Assembly: GCA_020852755.1 (NCBI GenBank)
Contig: JADZAF010000054.1
Coordinates: forward strand, 1-50,050
Direction: 5' to 3'
Length of the DNA stretch: 50,050 nt
DNA from: Bryobacterales bacterium
GTDB taxonomy: Bacteria; Acidobacteriota; Terriglobia; Bryobacterales; Bryobacteraceae
The notes below the pieces were generated by a model, which saw only the letters and a program-made list of their open reading frames with translations, made no database searches and had not been told where the DNA came from. The position numbers were made by a program, and so were the translations under genes. Each line of letters opens with the position of its first letter. The first letter of the stretch is position 1. Shown here piece by piece: positions 33,823 to 44,483 of the stretch.

Positions 33823-34164
33823 ATGAAAGAAATCGAGCCGGACGTCAGCCGCTGCGCCGACCGCTTCGCCGCCATGGGCGCCGAGCCCCGCTTGCGCATC
33901 ATGCGCCTGCTGCTCTCGGCTCACCCTACCGGCATGGTGGCCGGCGACATCGGCAGCCAGCTCGGGATTCCGCCTTCCACCCTCTCGCATCACCTCGACA
34001 AGCTCCGCAACGAGGACCTGGTCGGGGTGCGGCGTGAGGGCACCTTCCTGCGCTACACCGCCAACACCGAGACGCTGCGGGAACTGCTCCAGTTCCTCTA
34101 TGCCGAGTGCTGCGGAAGGAACCGGCCGCTTAAGGCGGAGGAGATCCTGAAGGTCAAATCCTGA
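33823..34164 (+). CDS. arsR: ArsR-family repressor (arsR1), controls arsM-arsC
   Basis: Predicted 113-residue winged-helix repressor. Recognition region GIPPSTLSHHLDKLRNEDLV; the helix-3 cysteine pair is absent. Instead the cysteines are at 11 and at the C-terminal helix (YAECCGRN, residues 96-97), similar to the Acidithiobacillus ferrooxidans type of ArsR where C-terminal cysteines bind As(III). It precedes arsM by 47 bases and would repress arsM-arsC until As(III) binds. Its start has no ribosome-binding site and follows the -10 box by six bases. Confidence 0.93.
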   Translation: MKEIEPDVSRCADRFAAMGAEPRLRIMRLLLSAHPTGMVAGDIGSQLGIPPSTLSHHLDKLRNEDLVGVRREGTFLRYTANTETLRELLQFLYAECCGRNRPLKAEEILKVKS

Positions 34165-34211
34165 GCGCTCCAGACGGCGCGCGGACGGCTGTGAAGAAAA
34201 AGGAGATCATC

Positions 34212-35018
34212 ATGGACGTGAAAGAAGTTGTCAAGGAGAGGTATGGCAAGGCCGCCCTACGGGTGGTCGAGGGAGGCAAGGGCTGCTGCGGCAGCGGCGC
34301 GGCGAGCCAGTGTTGCACCGATCCGATCACCGCCAACCTGTACGACGATACCCAGACCCGCGAGCTGCCCGAAACCGCCGTGCTGGCTTCGCTGGGCTGC
34401 GGCAATCCCACAGCCCTGGCCGAGCTGAAGACCGGGGAAACGGTGCTCGACCTGGGCTCGGGCGGAGGCATCGACGTGCTGCTCTCCGCGCGCCGGGTGG
34501 GACCCGAAGGCAAGGCCTACGGGCTCGATATGACCGACGAGATGCTCGAGCTGGCGCGCCGCAACCAGGAGAAGTCCGGCCTCACCAACGTCGAGTTTCT
34601 CAAGGGCGAGATCGAGAATATCCCCCTGCCGGACAATACTGTGGACGTGATCATCTCCAATTGCGTGATCAACCTGTCGGCCGACAAGGACCGCGTGCTG
34701 CGCGAGGCTTTCCGGGTGCTCAAGCCGGGCGGCCGCTTTGCCGTCTCCGACATCGTGGTGCGGGGAGAAATCCCGGCCGAGATCCGGCGCAACGTGGAGT
34801 TGTGGGCAGGATGCGTGGCGGGGGCGCTCAACGAGGGCCAGTACCGCGACAAGCTGGCCGCGGCCGGCTTTACATCGATCGGCATCGAGCCCACGCGGGT
34901 CTATACCGCCGCCGATGCCCGCGATTTCCTGCCGGCCGACGGCGTGGATGTGGAGGCGATCGCGCCGGCCATTGACGGCAAGTTCGTGAGCGCTTTCGTA
35001 CGGGCCGTCAAACCGTGA
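34212..35018 (+). CDS. arsM: Arsenite S-adenosylmethionine methyltransferase ArsM
   Basis: Predicted 268-residue enzyme from ATG 34212, which has AAGGAG seven bases upstream; a GTG at 34191 is less likely. The SAM site is VLDLGSGGGIDVLLSA (about residues 78-94), and DNTVDVIISNCVINLSAD holds one conserved cysteine. Four cysteines, 35 (QCCTD), 63 (LGCGNP), 151 and 201 (WAGCVAGAL), line up in spacing with the four conserved cysteines of algal CmArsM. ArsM turns As(III) into methyl-, dimethyl- and trimethylarsenicals. Methylarsenite would then be exported by ArsP, encoded opposite. It overlaps arsC by GTGA. Confidence 0.97.
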   Translation: MDVKEVVKERYGKAALRVVEGGKGCCGSGAASQCCTDPITANLYDDTQTRELPETAVLASLGCGNPTALAELKTGETVLDLGSGGGIDVLLSARRVGPEGKAYGLDMTDEMLELARRNQEKSGLTNVEFLKGEIENIPLPDNTVDVIISNCVINLSADKDRVLREAFRVLKPGGRFAVSDIVVRGEIPAEIRRNVELWAGCVAGALNEGQYRDKLAAAGFTSIGIEPTRVYTAADARDFLPADGVDVEAIAPAIDGKFVSAFVRAVKP

Positions 35019-35446
35019 AACAACGCGTTCTGATTCTCTGCACCGGCAACTCGGCGCGCAGCCAGATGGCCGAGGGCCTGCTGCGCGCCATGGCCGGAGA
35101 TCGCCTGGAGGTCTTCAGCGCGGGCTCCCGGCCCAGCGGCCTGGTGCGGCCCGAAGCGGTGGCCGTGCTCGCGGAACAGGGCATCGATATCTCCGGCCAC
35201 CGCTCCAAGCCGGCCGGTGAATTCGCCGGGCAATCCTTCGACTTCGTCATCACCGTCTGTGACAATGCCCGCGAGAGCTGTCCCGTGTTCCCGGGGCCGA
35301 GCCGGCGCATCCACTGGAGCTTCGAGGATCCGGCCGCTCTGGAGGCCGATGAGCAGGAGAGGCTGGCGCTGTTCCGCCGGGTACGCGACGAGATCGCCGC
35401 GCGGCTGCGGGAGTTTCTCGGGGAGAACGGGCCTCGGGCGGCATAG
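35015..35446 (+). CDS. arsC: Arsenate reductase ArsC, low-molecular-weight phosphatase type
   Basis: Predicted 143-residue thioredoxin-coupled arsenate reductase, GTG start at 35015 overlapping the arsM stop. The P-loop Cys9 lies in ILCTGNSARSQMAEG and the two further redox cysteines 82 and 89 in VITVCDNARESCPVFPG, matching Cys10, Cys82 and Cys89 of plasmid pI258 ArsC. WSFEDPAAL supplies the general-acid Asp region. It reduces arsenate to arsenite, feeding both ArsM methylation and Acr3 efflux. It ends the plus-strand arsenic operon. Confidence 0.97.
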   Translation: MKQRVLILCTGNSARSQMAEGLLRAMAGDRLEVFSAGSRPSGLVRPEAVAVLAEQGIDISGHRSKPAGEFAGQSFDFVITVCDNARESCPVFPGPSRRIHWSFEDPAALEADEQERLALFRRVRDEIAARLREFLGENGPRAA

Positions 35447-35476
35447 CGGCGGTCTTTGTTAGAGTAAGGACTTCGT

Positions 35477-36541
35477 ATGCGACTTTTTGCTTTCCTTGCT
35501 CTGCTTTCGGCGCCTCTGGCCGCGCAGGAATCCAAAATCGCCGTGATCGGCCTGGTGCACTCGCACGTGTGGGGCCACCTGGGCAAGATGATCAAGGGCG
35601 AGCCCGCGCGGCTGGTCGGCATCGCGGAGACCGTCCCCGACCTGGTCAATGAGGCAAAGAAGCGGGGAGCGGCCGATTCTCTCTTCTTCGCCGATTACCG
35701 CAGCATGCTGGAGCAGACCCGCCCGGACATCGTGTGGGCGTTTGTCGAGAATAACCGGCATCTGGAGATCGTGGAGGCCTGCGCGCCGCGTAAGATCCAC
35801 GTCATCTTCGAGAAGCCTCTCGCCGCCACCCTGGCGGACGCGCGCCGGATCCAGACGCTCGCCAAGCGTCACGGCATCCAGGTGATGACCAACTACCAGA
35901 TGGCCTGGTGGCCCCAAACCTATGCGGCAAAGGCGCAGGCCGACGCCGGGGCGGTCGGGCAGGTCTTTCGGCTGCGGGGCATTGTCGGACACGGCGGGCC
36001 GGGAGGACCCACCGGGCTCAACAAGTATTTCTTCGACTGGCTGACCGACCCGGTCAAGAATGGCGCCGGCGCCCTCATGGATTTCGGTTGCTACAACGCC
36101 TTGTGGAGCCTTTGGTACCTGGGGCGTCCCGACAGCGTCTATGCGCGTGTCAACCAACTGCGTCCGGCCGAGTTCCCCAAGGTGGAGGATAATGCGGTCG
36201 TGATCCTCTCCTACCCTCAGGGCGTCGGCATCTTCGAGGGGAGTTGGGACCTTCCCAGGGGTTTCCAGGACCTGGAGGTGTTCGGCCGGTCCGGCAGCCT
36301 GTACGTAACCAGCCGTACGGTCGAACTGCAAAAGGGCCGTGAAGCGCCCCGGCAGGTGGCGGCCCCCCCTCTGGCCCCTCAGCGGGCGGAACCCATTGCC
36401 CATCTGCTGCACGCCGTCCGCAGTGGTACGCCGCTCGACACCCTGGTTTCCCTGGAGATCAATGTTGGGGTTGTGGAGATCATTGAGGCGGCCAAACGTT
36501 CCTTGAAAACCGGCTCGGCAGTGCGTCTTCCGCTACGCTAA
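35477..36541 (+). CDS. Exported Gfo/Idh/MocA-family oxidoreductase
   Basis: Predicted 354-residue protein with a signal peptide (MRLFAFLALLSAPLAAQ). After it comes a dinucleotide-binding fold with IAVIGLVHSHVWGHLG, and the family motif EKPLA in VIFEKPLAAT (near residue 117). The second domain runs from about residue 130 (MAWWPQTYAAKAQ). The usual GxGxxG is replaced by IGLVHSHVWGH, which differs from most cytoplasmic members. Such exported relatives are common in Planctomycetes and Acidobacteria, and some act on sugars in the periplasm with bound NAD(P). AAGGA lies upstream of ATG 35477. Substrate unknown. Confidence 0.82.
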   Translation: MRLFAFLALLSAPLAAQESKIAVIGLVHSHVWGHLGKMIKGEPARLVGIAETVPDLVNEAKKRGAADSLFFADYRSMLEQTRPDIVWAFVENNRHLEIVEACAPRKIHVIFEKPLAATLADARRIQTLAKRHGIQVMTNYQMAWWPQTYAAKAQADAGAVGQVFRLRGIVGHGGPGGPTGLNKYFFDWLTDPVKNGAGALMDFGCYNALWSLWYLGRPDSVYARVNQLRPAEFPKVEDNAVVILSYPQGVGIFEGSWDLPRGFQDLEVFGRSGSLYVTSRTVELQKGREAPRQVAAPPLAPQRAEPIAHLLHAVRSGTPLDTLVSLEINVGVVEIIEAAKRSLKTGSAVRLPLR

Positions 36542-36845
36542 AACGGTGATTTCGGAGAGCTTCCGAAGCGGCTCGAAAATGTAATCAATATTACGTTTGG
36601 AGGATTCCGGACCGTTCCGCAGGTATAGTCATAAAATGAGCAAAACAAGAGGCTTATAATGTTGTTCCGACCTGCATAAGTTGTGGTAGACTGACGTTTC
36701 CGACCGTGGAACTCCGGTCGCTCGATCCGAAGAAAACAGCAGCCCTCATCGAGGCGATCGGCTTCTGACAGCAGGGTGAGGCGCCGAGGTTTCCACAGTT
36801 GTGGAAAAACTGTGGGAAACACAAGGGCGGGGTGTGCTTCCGGGA
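36542..36845. promoter_or_regulatory. dnaA upstream region, candidate origin/DnaA-box cluster
   Basis: This 304-base stretch holds a stem TTCGGA-GAGCT-TCCGAA at 36551-36567 (possible end of the upstream transcript), an AT-rich dyad GTAATCAATATTAC at 36581-36594, a TATAAT at 36655-36660 that may be the dnaA -10 box, and three DnaA-box-like 9-mers packed within 31 bases: GTTTCCACA (36789-36797), TGTGGAAAA (36800-36808) and TGTGGGAAA (36811-36819). They lie just before the chosen dnaA ATG. The best, TTTTCCACA on the minus strand, differs by one base from TTATCCACA. They could be the origin, an autoregulatory site, or both. The short reading frames here look spurious. Confidence 0.6.
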
Positions 36846-38168
36846 ATGAATGTTTGGGATTTAGTCAAGAAGCAGCTACAAGCCAGGCTGAGTGGCGAGA
36901 GTTTCCAGAACTGGGTTGTGGGCACTGCGTTTCACTCCATAGAACGCGATGTGCTCCGGGTTACGGTCCCGAACGATGAAACCCGGCAGTGGCTCGAGTC
37001 CGAATACTCCAGCCTGATTCACTCCCTGATTCGGGACCTGGGAATCAATCTCCAGGGGGTGCGGTACGATATCAACTCCCTTCCCTCCACCCGGGCGGAC
37101 GCACTCCGCGAGATGGAAAACGGCGCCCGGGAGTACGAGTTCGACTCCTCCCCTTGCCAACTGAACCCAAAGTTCACTTTTGGCAGTTTCGTGGTCGGCA
37201 CCTGCAACCAGTTCGCCCATGCCGCGGCCCGCGCCGTGGCCTCGTCGCCCTCCCGCGCATACAACCCCCTGTTCATCTACGGAGGCGTAGGGATGGGCAA
37301 GACCCACCTCATGCACGCCATCGGCCGGGCGTTAACGGACAATTATGGGACCCTGCGCGTGGTCTACACCTCCAGCGAGCGGTTCATGAACGAGATGATC
37401 ACCTGCATCCGCCTGGACCGCATGCTTCACTTCCACAAGTTCTACCGGTCGGCGGACGTACTGCTGGTGGACGACATCCAGACCCTGGGCGCCAAGGAAC
37501 GCACCCAAGAGGAGTTTTTTCATACTTTCAACGATCTGTATGAACACCAGAAACAGATCGTAATTTCCAGCGATTCGCCTCCGAAAGAAATTCCAGGCCT
37601 TGTGGAGCGCCTGCGTTCGCGATTCGAGTGGGGCCTGATGGTGGACATCCTGCCTCCGGACCTCGAAACCAAGATGGCCATCCTGGACAAGAAAGCCGAA
37701 GCAGAGGGCATCACGCTTCCGGAGGACGTCCGCACCTTCCTGGCAACCAAGACGAAATCCAACGTCCGGGAACTGGAAGGCGGCCTGATCAAACTGATCG
37801 CGTACTCGTCGCTTACCGGTACGCCGATCAGCGTATCGATGGCCCAACAGGCTCTCAAGCACCTCATCCACAGCCACGAGCGCCGGATCAGCATTGAAGC
37901 CATTCAGAAGGCCGTCGCGGAGAAGTTGAACTTGCGCCCCGGGCAGTTGAAGGAAAAGAGCAACACCCGGAAGATCGCCTTCCCGCGGCAGATCGCCATG
38001 TACCTGGTCAAAGAGCTCACCACCGCGTCTCTTCCGGAGATCGGCAGGGCCTTCGGCGGCAAACATCACACCACGGTCATCCACTCCATCAAGAAAATCG
38101 AGGCCCAACGCCAGAAAGATCCAGACTTGAACAGATTGCTCCACAATCTACTTGACTCATTACAATGA
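36846..38168 (+). CDS. dnaA: Chromosomal replication initiator protein DnaA
   Basis: Predicted 440-residue AAA+ protein. ATG 36846 gives the classical domain I start MNVWDLVKKQLQARLSGESF; a GTG at 36801 would add 15 residues and overlap the DnaA boxes, so I reject it. The AAA+ domain carries Walker A YGGVGMGKTHLMHA (about 145-158), Walker B VLLVDDIQTLG (205-215) and the arginine-finger region LVERLRSRFEWG; domain IV has the DNA-binding signature GRAFGGKHHTTVIHSIKKIE. Domain II is very short. It unwinds the origin and loads the helicase. dnaN follows after 295 bases. Confidence 0.98.
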   Translation: MNVWDLVKKQLQARLSGESFQNWVVGTAFHSIERDVLRVTVPNDETRQWLESEYSSLIHSLIRDLGINLQGVRYDINSLPSTRADALREMENGAREYEFDSSPCQLNPKFTFGSFVVGTCNQFAHAAARAVASSPSRAYNPLFIYGGVGMGKTHLMHAIGRALTDNYGTLRVVYTSSERFMNEMITCIRLDRMLHFHKFYRSADVLLVDDIQTLGAKERTQEEFFHTFNDLYEHQKQIVISSDSPPKEIPGLVERLRSRFEWGLMVDILPPDLETKMAILDKKAEAEGITLPEDVRTFLATKTKSNVRELEGGLIKLIAYSSLTGTPISVSMAQQALKHLIHSHERRISIEAIQKAVAEKLNLRPGQLKEKSNTRKIAFPRQIAMYLVKELTTASLPEIGRAFGGKHHTTVIHSIKKIEAQRQKDPDLNRLLHNLLDSLQ

Positions 38169-38463
38169 GGTTATCGAGTTTTCAACAGGCTGGCTTCCGG
38201 AGCCCTGTCAGCAACCGTGGAGCAAACCGGGAGGCGGTCGGTTTTCGTCTGCTTTGCGACTTCGATCCACAGGCTTTTGGGTGCACGAACCCCTTGGATT
38301 TTGTACAATATAGAGAGAAATCCACAAATTGACAGGCCCTATGAATCCGGTTCCTATAGGCATTCTTTATCAGTGACAGGGAGGGATAGTTGAGCGTCGC
38401 CGCCCGTCCGCCGTGCTTGATTGCCCCGAGTGAACCTTTTTTCAACGCGAGGAGTTCTAGCTG
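38169..38463. promoter_or_regulatory. dnaA-dnaN intergenic region with DnaA-box-like sites and dnaN promoter
   Basis: This 295-base gap holds sites with the DnaA core ATCCACA: CGATCCACA (38263-38271) and AAATCCACA (38318-38326), and a weaker TTTTCAACA (38179-38187). A perfect -35 box TTGACA at 38329-38334 and a TATAGG at 38355-38360 may drive dnaN, with an unusually long 20-base spacer. AT-rich TTTTGTACAATATAG lies at 38299-38313. A gapped inverted repeat (ACAG...CTGT with GGCT...AGCC) just after the dnaA stop could end the dnaA transcript. The region is a second candidate for part of the origin. Confidence 0.5.
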
Positions 38464-39576
38464 ATGGAATTCACAGTAGCGAAAGCGGATCTGGTTCGGG
38501 AGTTAAACCTGTCCCAGGGCGTGGTCGAAAAGAAGACCACGATTCCTATTCTTTCCAATGTCTTGATCGAGGCGGCCGGTGAGCGGGTTACCTTGACGGC
38601 GACCGATCTGGAACTGGGCATCCGTTGCTCTTGCCCGGCCACGGTCCTGCGGGAAGGGTCCGGAACGATTCCTGCGAAGAGATTGCTGGATTATGTGAGG
38701 TTGTTGCCGGAAGCGGATCTGACGCTGAAGTTCCTGGAAAACCACTGGGCCGCGATCACTTGCGGACGGTCCCGGACCAGGATGGCCGGGATGTCCCGGG
38801 AGAGCTACCCGGGGTTGCCGGATATGCCGGATCCGGTGGCGGAAATTCCGATCGGCCTGCTCTCCTCGATGATTGCCCGGACGGCCTTTGCCATCTCGGT
38901 CGAGGAATCGCGCTTCACGCTGAATGGCGCCCTGCTGGTGTTGAGGCCTCAGGGGGCCATTATGGTGGCTACCGACGGGCACCGCCTGGCTTACGTCGAA
39001 GCGTCTTGCCAAATGCCTGAGATGAAGCCGTTTCGTGTATTGATTCCGAAGAAGGCCATGGCGGAGATTGTCAAACTGGCGCAGGAGAGCGGGCCGGAAG
39101 GGAAAGTGGTGCTGTCTGCGGACGAGAATCACCTGTTCTTCTACGTGGGCGAGCGCCTGCTCATCAGCCGAAAACTAACCGGCAACTTCCCCGACTACGA
39201 ACGCGTTCTGCCGAAGGACGAGGGCTATGGATTGACCCTGGATCGGGAGGAGGTCCGCGGCTCCATCGAGCGCGTCTCCCAATTCTCGGACGAGCGCTCC
39301 CGGGCGATCCGCCTGCAACTGCACGACGGCGAGGTGAAGGTGTTCAGTTCCTCCGTCGAGACTGGCGAGAGCGAAGAGTCCATCCCCGGCGAGTACGAGG
39401 GACCGGATATCGATATAGGGTTCAATGCCAACTACCTGCTGGATTTCCTGCGGGTGGTCCCTCAGGAGAAGGTCTGCCTGGAATTGAAGGACGGCAAGAG
39501 CGCGGGCGAATTCAAGCCTTCCGGGGACGATGCGACGTTCAGATACCGCTACGTGGTAATGCCCATGCGGATCTGA
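38464..39576 (+). CDS. dnaN: DNA polymerase III beta subunit (sliding clamp)
   Basis: Predicted 370-residue clamp. The N-terminus MEFTVAKADLVRELNLSQGVVEKKTTIPILSN (quoted in parts) and the IPAKRLLDYVRLLPE, FTLNGALLVLRPQ, MVATDGHRLAYVE and YVVMPMRI motifs at the very end are diagnostic. Three clamp domains of about 120 residues each are expected; two subunits form the ring that holds polymerase III on DNA. GAGGAG lies upstream of ATG 38464. recF, which often follows dnaN, is absent and gyrB comes after 47 bases. Confidence 0.98.
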   Translation: MEFTVAKADLVRELNLSQGVVEKKTTIPILSNVLIEAAGERVTLTATDLELGIRCSCPATVLREGSGTIPAKRLLDYVRLLPEADLTLKFLENHWAAITCGRSRTRMAGMSRESYPGLPDMPDPVAEIPIGLLSSMIARTAFAISVEESRFTLNGALLVLRPQGAIMVATDGHRLAYVEASCQMPEMKPFRVLIPKKAMAEIVKLAQESGPEGKVVLSADENHLFFYVGERLLISRKLTGNFPDYERVLPKDEGYGLTLDREEVRGSIERVSQFSDERSRAIRLQLHDGEVKVFSSSVETGESEESIPGEYEGPDIDIGFNANYLLDFLRVVPQEKVCLELKDGKSAGEFKPSGDDATFRYRYVVMPMRI

Positions 39577-39617
39577 AGCCCGCAACGGGCAGGCTGGTTC
39601 CACGAATCTGTTTTTGA

Positions 39618-42053
<2,436 letters not shown>

Positions 42054-42205
42054 GTGAGGTCGCAGCCAAGGCCCCCCGCGCGGAAGGCCGGGCCTGCGAA
42101 GGATCCGGCGGGTGTGCGGGTCTTCCAATCGTGCCGAAAAGTGTAAGGGAATTAGTATGACGCCGGGGGCTGAGAGCCGGTGCGTTCTCGCGCCCCCGGG
42201 AACGC
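42054..42205. terminator. Convergent intergenic region with GC-rich inverted repeat
   Basis: CCGGGGGC (42163-42170) can pair with GCCCCCGG (42192-42199) around a 21-base loop that itself contains GAGA/TCTC arms. It lies between the gyrB stop and the convergent ABC ATPase stop, and could end transcription in both directions, though there is no T tract. Confidence 0.3.
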
Positions 42206-42943
42206 CTACCGGATCTTCTCGTCCTTCTCTACCTTGCCGTCGCGAATGTGGATGATGCGGTGCGCGTGCATGGCGACGTCGTGCTCGTGGGTCACCAGCA
42301 CGATGGTGTTTCCCTGCTGGTAGAGACGCTCGAACAGGGCCATGATCTCGTTGCCCGTAGCCGTGTCCAGGTTTCCGGTAGGCTCGTCGGCCAGCAGGAT
42401 GGACGGATTGTTCACGAGGGCCCGCGCCACGGCCACGCGCTGCCGCTGGCCGCCCGACAGTTCGCTCGGCTTGTGGTACATGCGGGCTTCCAGGTCCACT
42501 TGCCGCAGGGCCTGCTTGGCGCGCTCAAGCCGGGCTTCGCTCGAGATGCCGGCGTAGATGAGGGGCAGTTCGACGTTGTGCAGGGAGGTGGCGCGCGGCA
42601 GCAGGTTGAAGGTCTGGAAGACGAAGCCGATCTCTTTGTTTCGAATGCGGGCCAGCTCGTCGTCGTTCATCTCGCTCACCAGGCGCCCGTTGATGAAGTA
42701 CTGCCCCCTGGTGGGAGTGTCCAGGCATCCGATCAGGTTCATCAGGGTCGATTTGCCGGACCCCGACGGGCCCATGATCGCCACGTACTCCCCTCTGCGA
42801 ATCTCCACGTCGACTCCGGAGACCGCGTGGATCTCGGTGTCGCCCATGATGTAGGTCTTCCAGAGGTCGTACGTGCGGATCACGATATTGTCGCGCCGCA
42901 GTTGCTCGCCTTGTTCGGTAGTTGCGTCTACTGCCTGTGGCAT
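42206..42943 (-). CDS. ABC transporter ATP-binding protein, MacB/LolD-like
   Basis: Predicted 245-residue ATPase. Walker A is [14 protein letters not shown], the signature [16 protein letters not shown] is canonical, Walker B is [13 protein letters not shown] and the switch His is in LVTHEHDVA. The [23 protein letters not shown] opening is typical of the MacB/LolD/FtsE group of ATPases, which normally pair with an FtsX-like permease. It follows the adaptor gene by 19 bases on the same strand, but no permease gene accompanies them in the window. Substrates of such systems include macrolides, lipoproteins or peptides. Confidence 0.9.
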   Translation of the reverse strand: MPQAVDATTEQGEQLRRDNIVIRTYDLWKTYIMGDTEIHAVSGVDVEIRRGEYVAIMGPSGSGKSTLMNLIGCLDTPTRGQYFINGRLVSEMNDDELARIRNKEIGFVFQTFNLLPRATSLHNVELPLIYAGISSEARLERAKQALRQVDLEARMYHKPSELSGGQRQRVAVARALVNNPSILLADEPTGNLDTATGNEIMALFERLYQQGNTIVLVTHEHDVAMHAHRIIHIRDGKVEKDEKIR

Positions 42944-42962
42944 GGATCGATTCTCACTTCAC

Positions 42963-44393
42963 TCAGGATTCGGCTTTCACCGGGGCCCGGTTGTCAATCT
43001 TGACCGGAGCCTCGTTGCGGATCGTGCGGATCACCTTGTAGCTGCCCGTGATGATCTGGTCGCCCTCTTTCAACCCGCTCAGAACTTCAATATCGGTGGC
43101 CCCGGTGATGCCGGTGGACACCTCCTGGAAGACCGCCTTGGCGTCCCGGACAACAAAGACGCCCTGAACCTCCTGCTTGCGGGCCTTCTCGCGCGCGGGG
43201 TCCGGCCGCGCAGCCGCCTGGGCTCCGCTCTTGGTCTTCTGGCGGGGCTCGAGGTCGCCGCGCTGGCGGATCGTCAACGCCTGGATGGGAATCGAAAGCG
43301 TCTTGGCGCGCGTAGCCGTGGTCACCTTCGCCGTGCAGGATAAGCCGGGCCGAATATCAGAAGGAGGGGCGTCGAGGGCTACCACTACTTTAAAATCCTT
43401 GGCTTCCTGGCTGGAGATCGCGCTCTGGCTGGCCGCCAAGCCGGTAGAGCGGAGAATGGCGGTGTTCCCGATCTCAATCACGTGGCCTTTAAAAGTGGCG
43501 TTGGGCATCGCATCGATGGTTACGTCCGCGGGCTGCCCGAGTTGCAGATTCACGATGTCCGTTTCGTCCACCTTGACCTCGGCGGTGATCAGGGACATAT
43601 CCGCGATGGTCATGATCAGGCTGGCCGGCGAGTTCTGGATTCCGGGCACCACCGTTTCGCCCACTCGAACCGGGAGGTTGGTCACGATCCCGTCGAGCGG
43701 GGAGTAGGAGTAATGCTTGAGCAGCACGTCCGAGACCCGGGTGAGGGTGGCCTGTACCTGCGATATGCGTTTCTGGGAAGCGGCCAGCTGGGCCGTGATC
43801 TGCTGGCGCTGCGTGCGTGCCTGGGTGAGGCGCGCTTCGGCTTCGCGCACCGCCGCCTCGGCCGCAGTCTGGTCCACACGGCGCTGATCGTACTCCTGCC
43901 GGGCGATCAGCTTGTCGCGGTAGAGCTGTTCCGCCCGCTTGAAAAAGATGGCTGCCCGGTCCAGGTCGGCCTTGGTGCGGTCCACCGTGGCAAGAAGGGT
44001 CTTAATGTTGTCGTCGGCCGCGTTGACCGCAGCCTCGGTGGCTGCGGAATCGGCCTGGGCGGAACTGAGAGCCGCCTTCTGGGCGGAAACTTCCGCTTCC
44101 GGCTGGACGGAATCGAGGCGGGCGAGCAACTGCCCCTTTTTGACTACGTCGCCCTCGCGGACCACGATCTCCGTGATGCGCGCCGGGCCCAGCGTGTTGG
44201 CCCCGATGTTGACGTAATTCTTCGGTTTGATTTCCCCTGACGCCGTGACCACTGAGGTGAGGTCCTGGCGAACCACGAAGCCGGTCTGCACCGTGACCAC
44301 GTCCCGCTGGCTGTAACGAATGCTGGCATACACACCGGCCCCGATGACGGCCAGGCCGGCGACGGCGAGGGTGACCTTCCACTTCGTTTTCAA
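42963..44393 (-). CDS. Membrane-fusion adaptor (HlyD/MacA-like) of an efflux system
   Basis: Predicted 476-residue inner-membrane-anchored periplasmic adaptor. The start is a TTG at 44393 with GAGAGGAG upstream. One N-terminal helix (VTLAVAGLAVIGAGVYASI) precedes a lipoyl-like segment (VKKGQLLARLDSV, residues about 80-93) split by a long alpha-helical hairpin (about 95-215, with the repeated pattern SSAQADSAATEAAVNAA). The beta-barrel region holds ITAEVKVDETDIVNLQLGQPADVT. With the following MacB-like ATPase it should form part of a tripartite exporter; the permease must be encoded elsewhere or have been lost. Confidence 0.85.
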   Translation of the reverse strand: MKTKWKVTLAVAGLAVIGAGVYASIRYSQRDVVTVQTGFVVRQDLTSVVTASGEIKPKNYVNIGANTLGPARITEIVVREGDVVKKGQLLARLDSVQPEAEVSAQKAALSSAQADSAATEAAVNAADDNIKTLLATVDRTKADLDRAAIFFKRAEQLYRDKLIARQEYDQRRVDQTAAEAAVREAEARLTQARTQRQQITAQLAASQKRISQVQATLTRVSDVLLKHYSYSPLDGIVTNLPVRVGETVVPGIQNSPASLIMTIADMSLITAEVKVDETDIVNLQLGQPADVTIDAMPNATFKGHVIEIGNTAILRSTGLAASQSAISSQEAKDFKVVVALDAPPSDIRPGLSCTAKVTTATRAKTLSIPIQALTIRQRGDLEPRQKTKSGAQAAARPDPAREKARKQEVQGVFVVRDAKAVFQEVSTGITGATDIEVLSGLKEGDQIITGSYKVIRTIRNEAPVKIDNRAPVKAES

Positions 44394-44483
44394 GAGTCAA
44401 CTCCTCTCAGATCAGACGCTTCCGAAAGTCGAAATGTTCGCGGTTTTAGAACCATTTTTATCCTATCATGGTAATTACATCGG

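Noticed and set aside
36538..36822. 94-codon minus-strand frame across the dnaA upstream region
   Set aside because: No ribosome-binding site or recognisable protein pattern, and it would run over the DnaA-box cluster.
36801..36845. GTG 36801 as dnaA start
   Set aside because: It would add residues not typical of DnaA and place the start inside the DnaA-box-like repeats.
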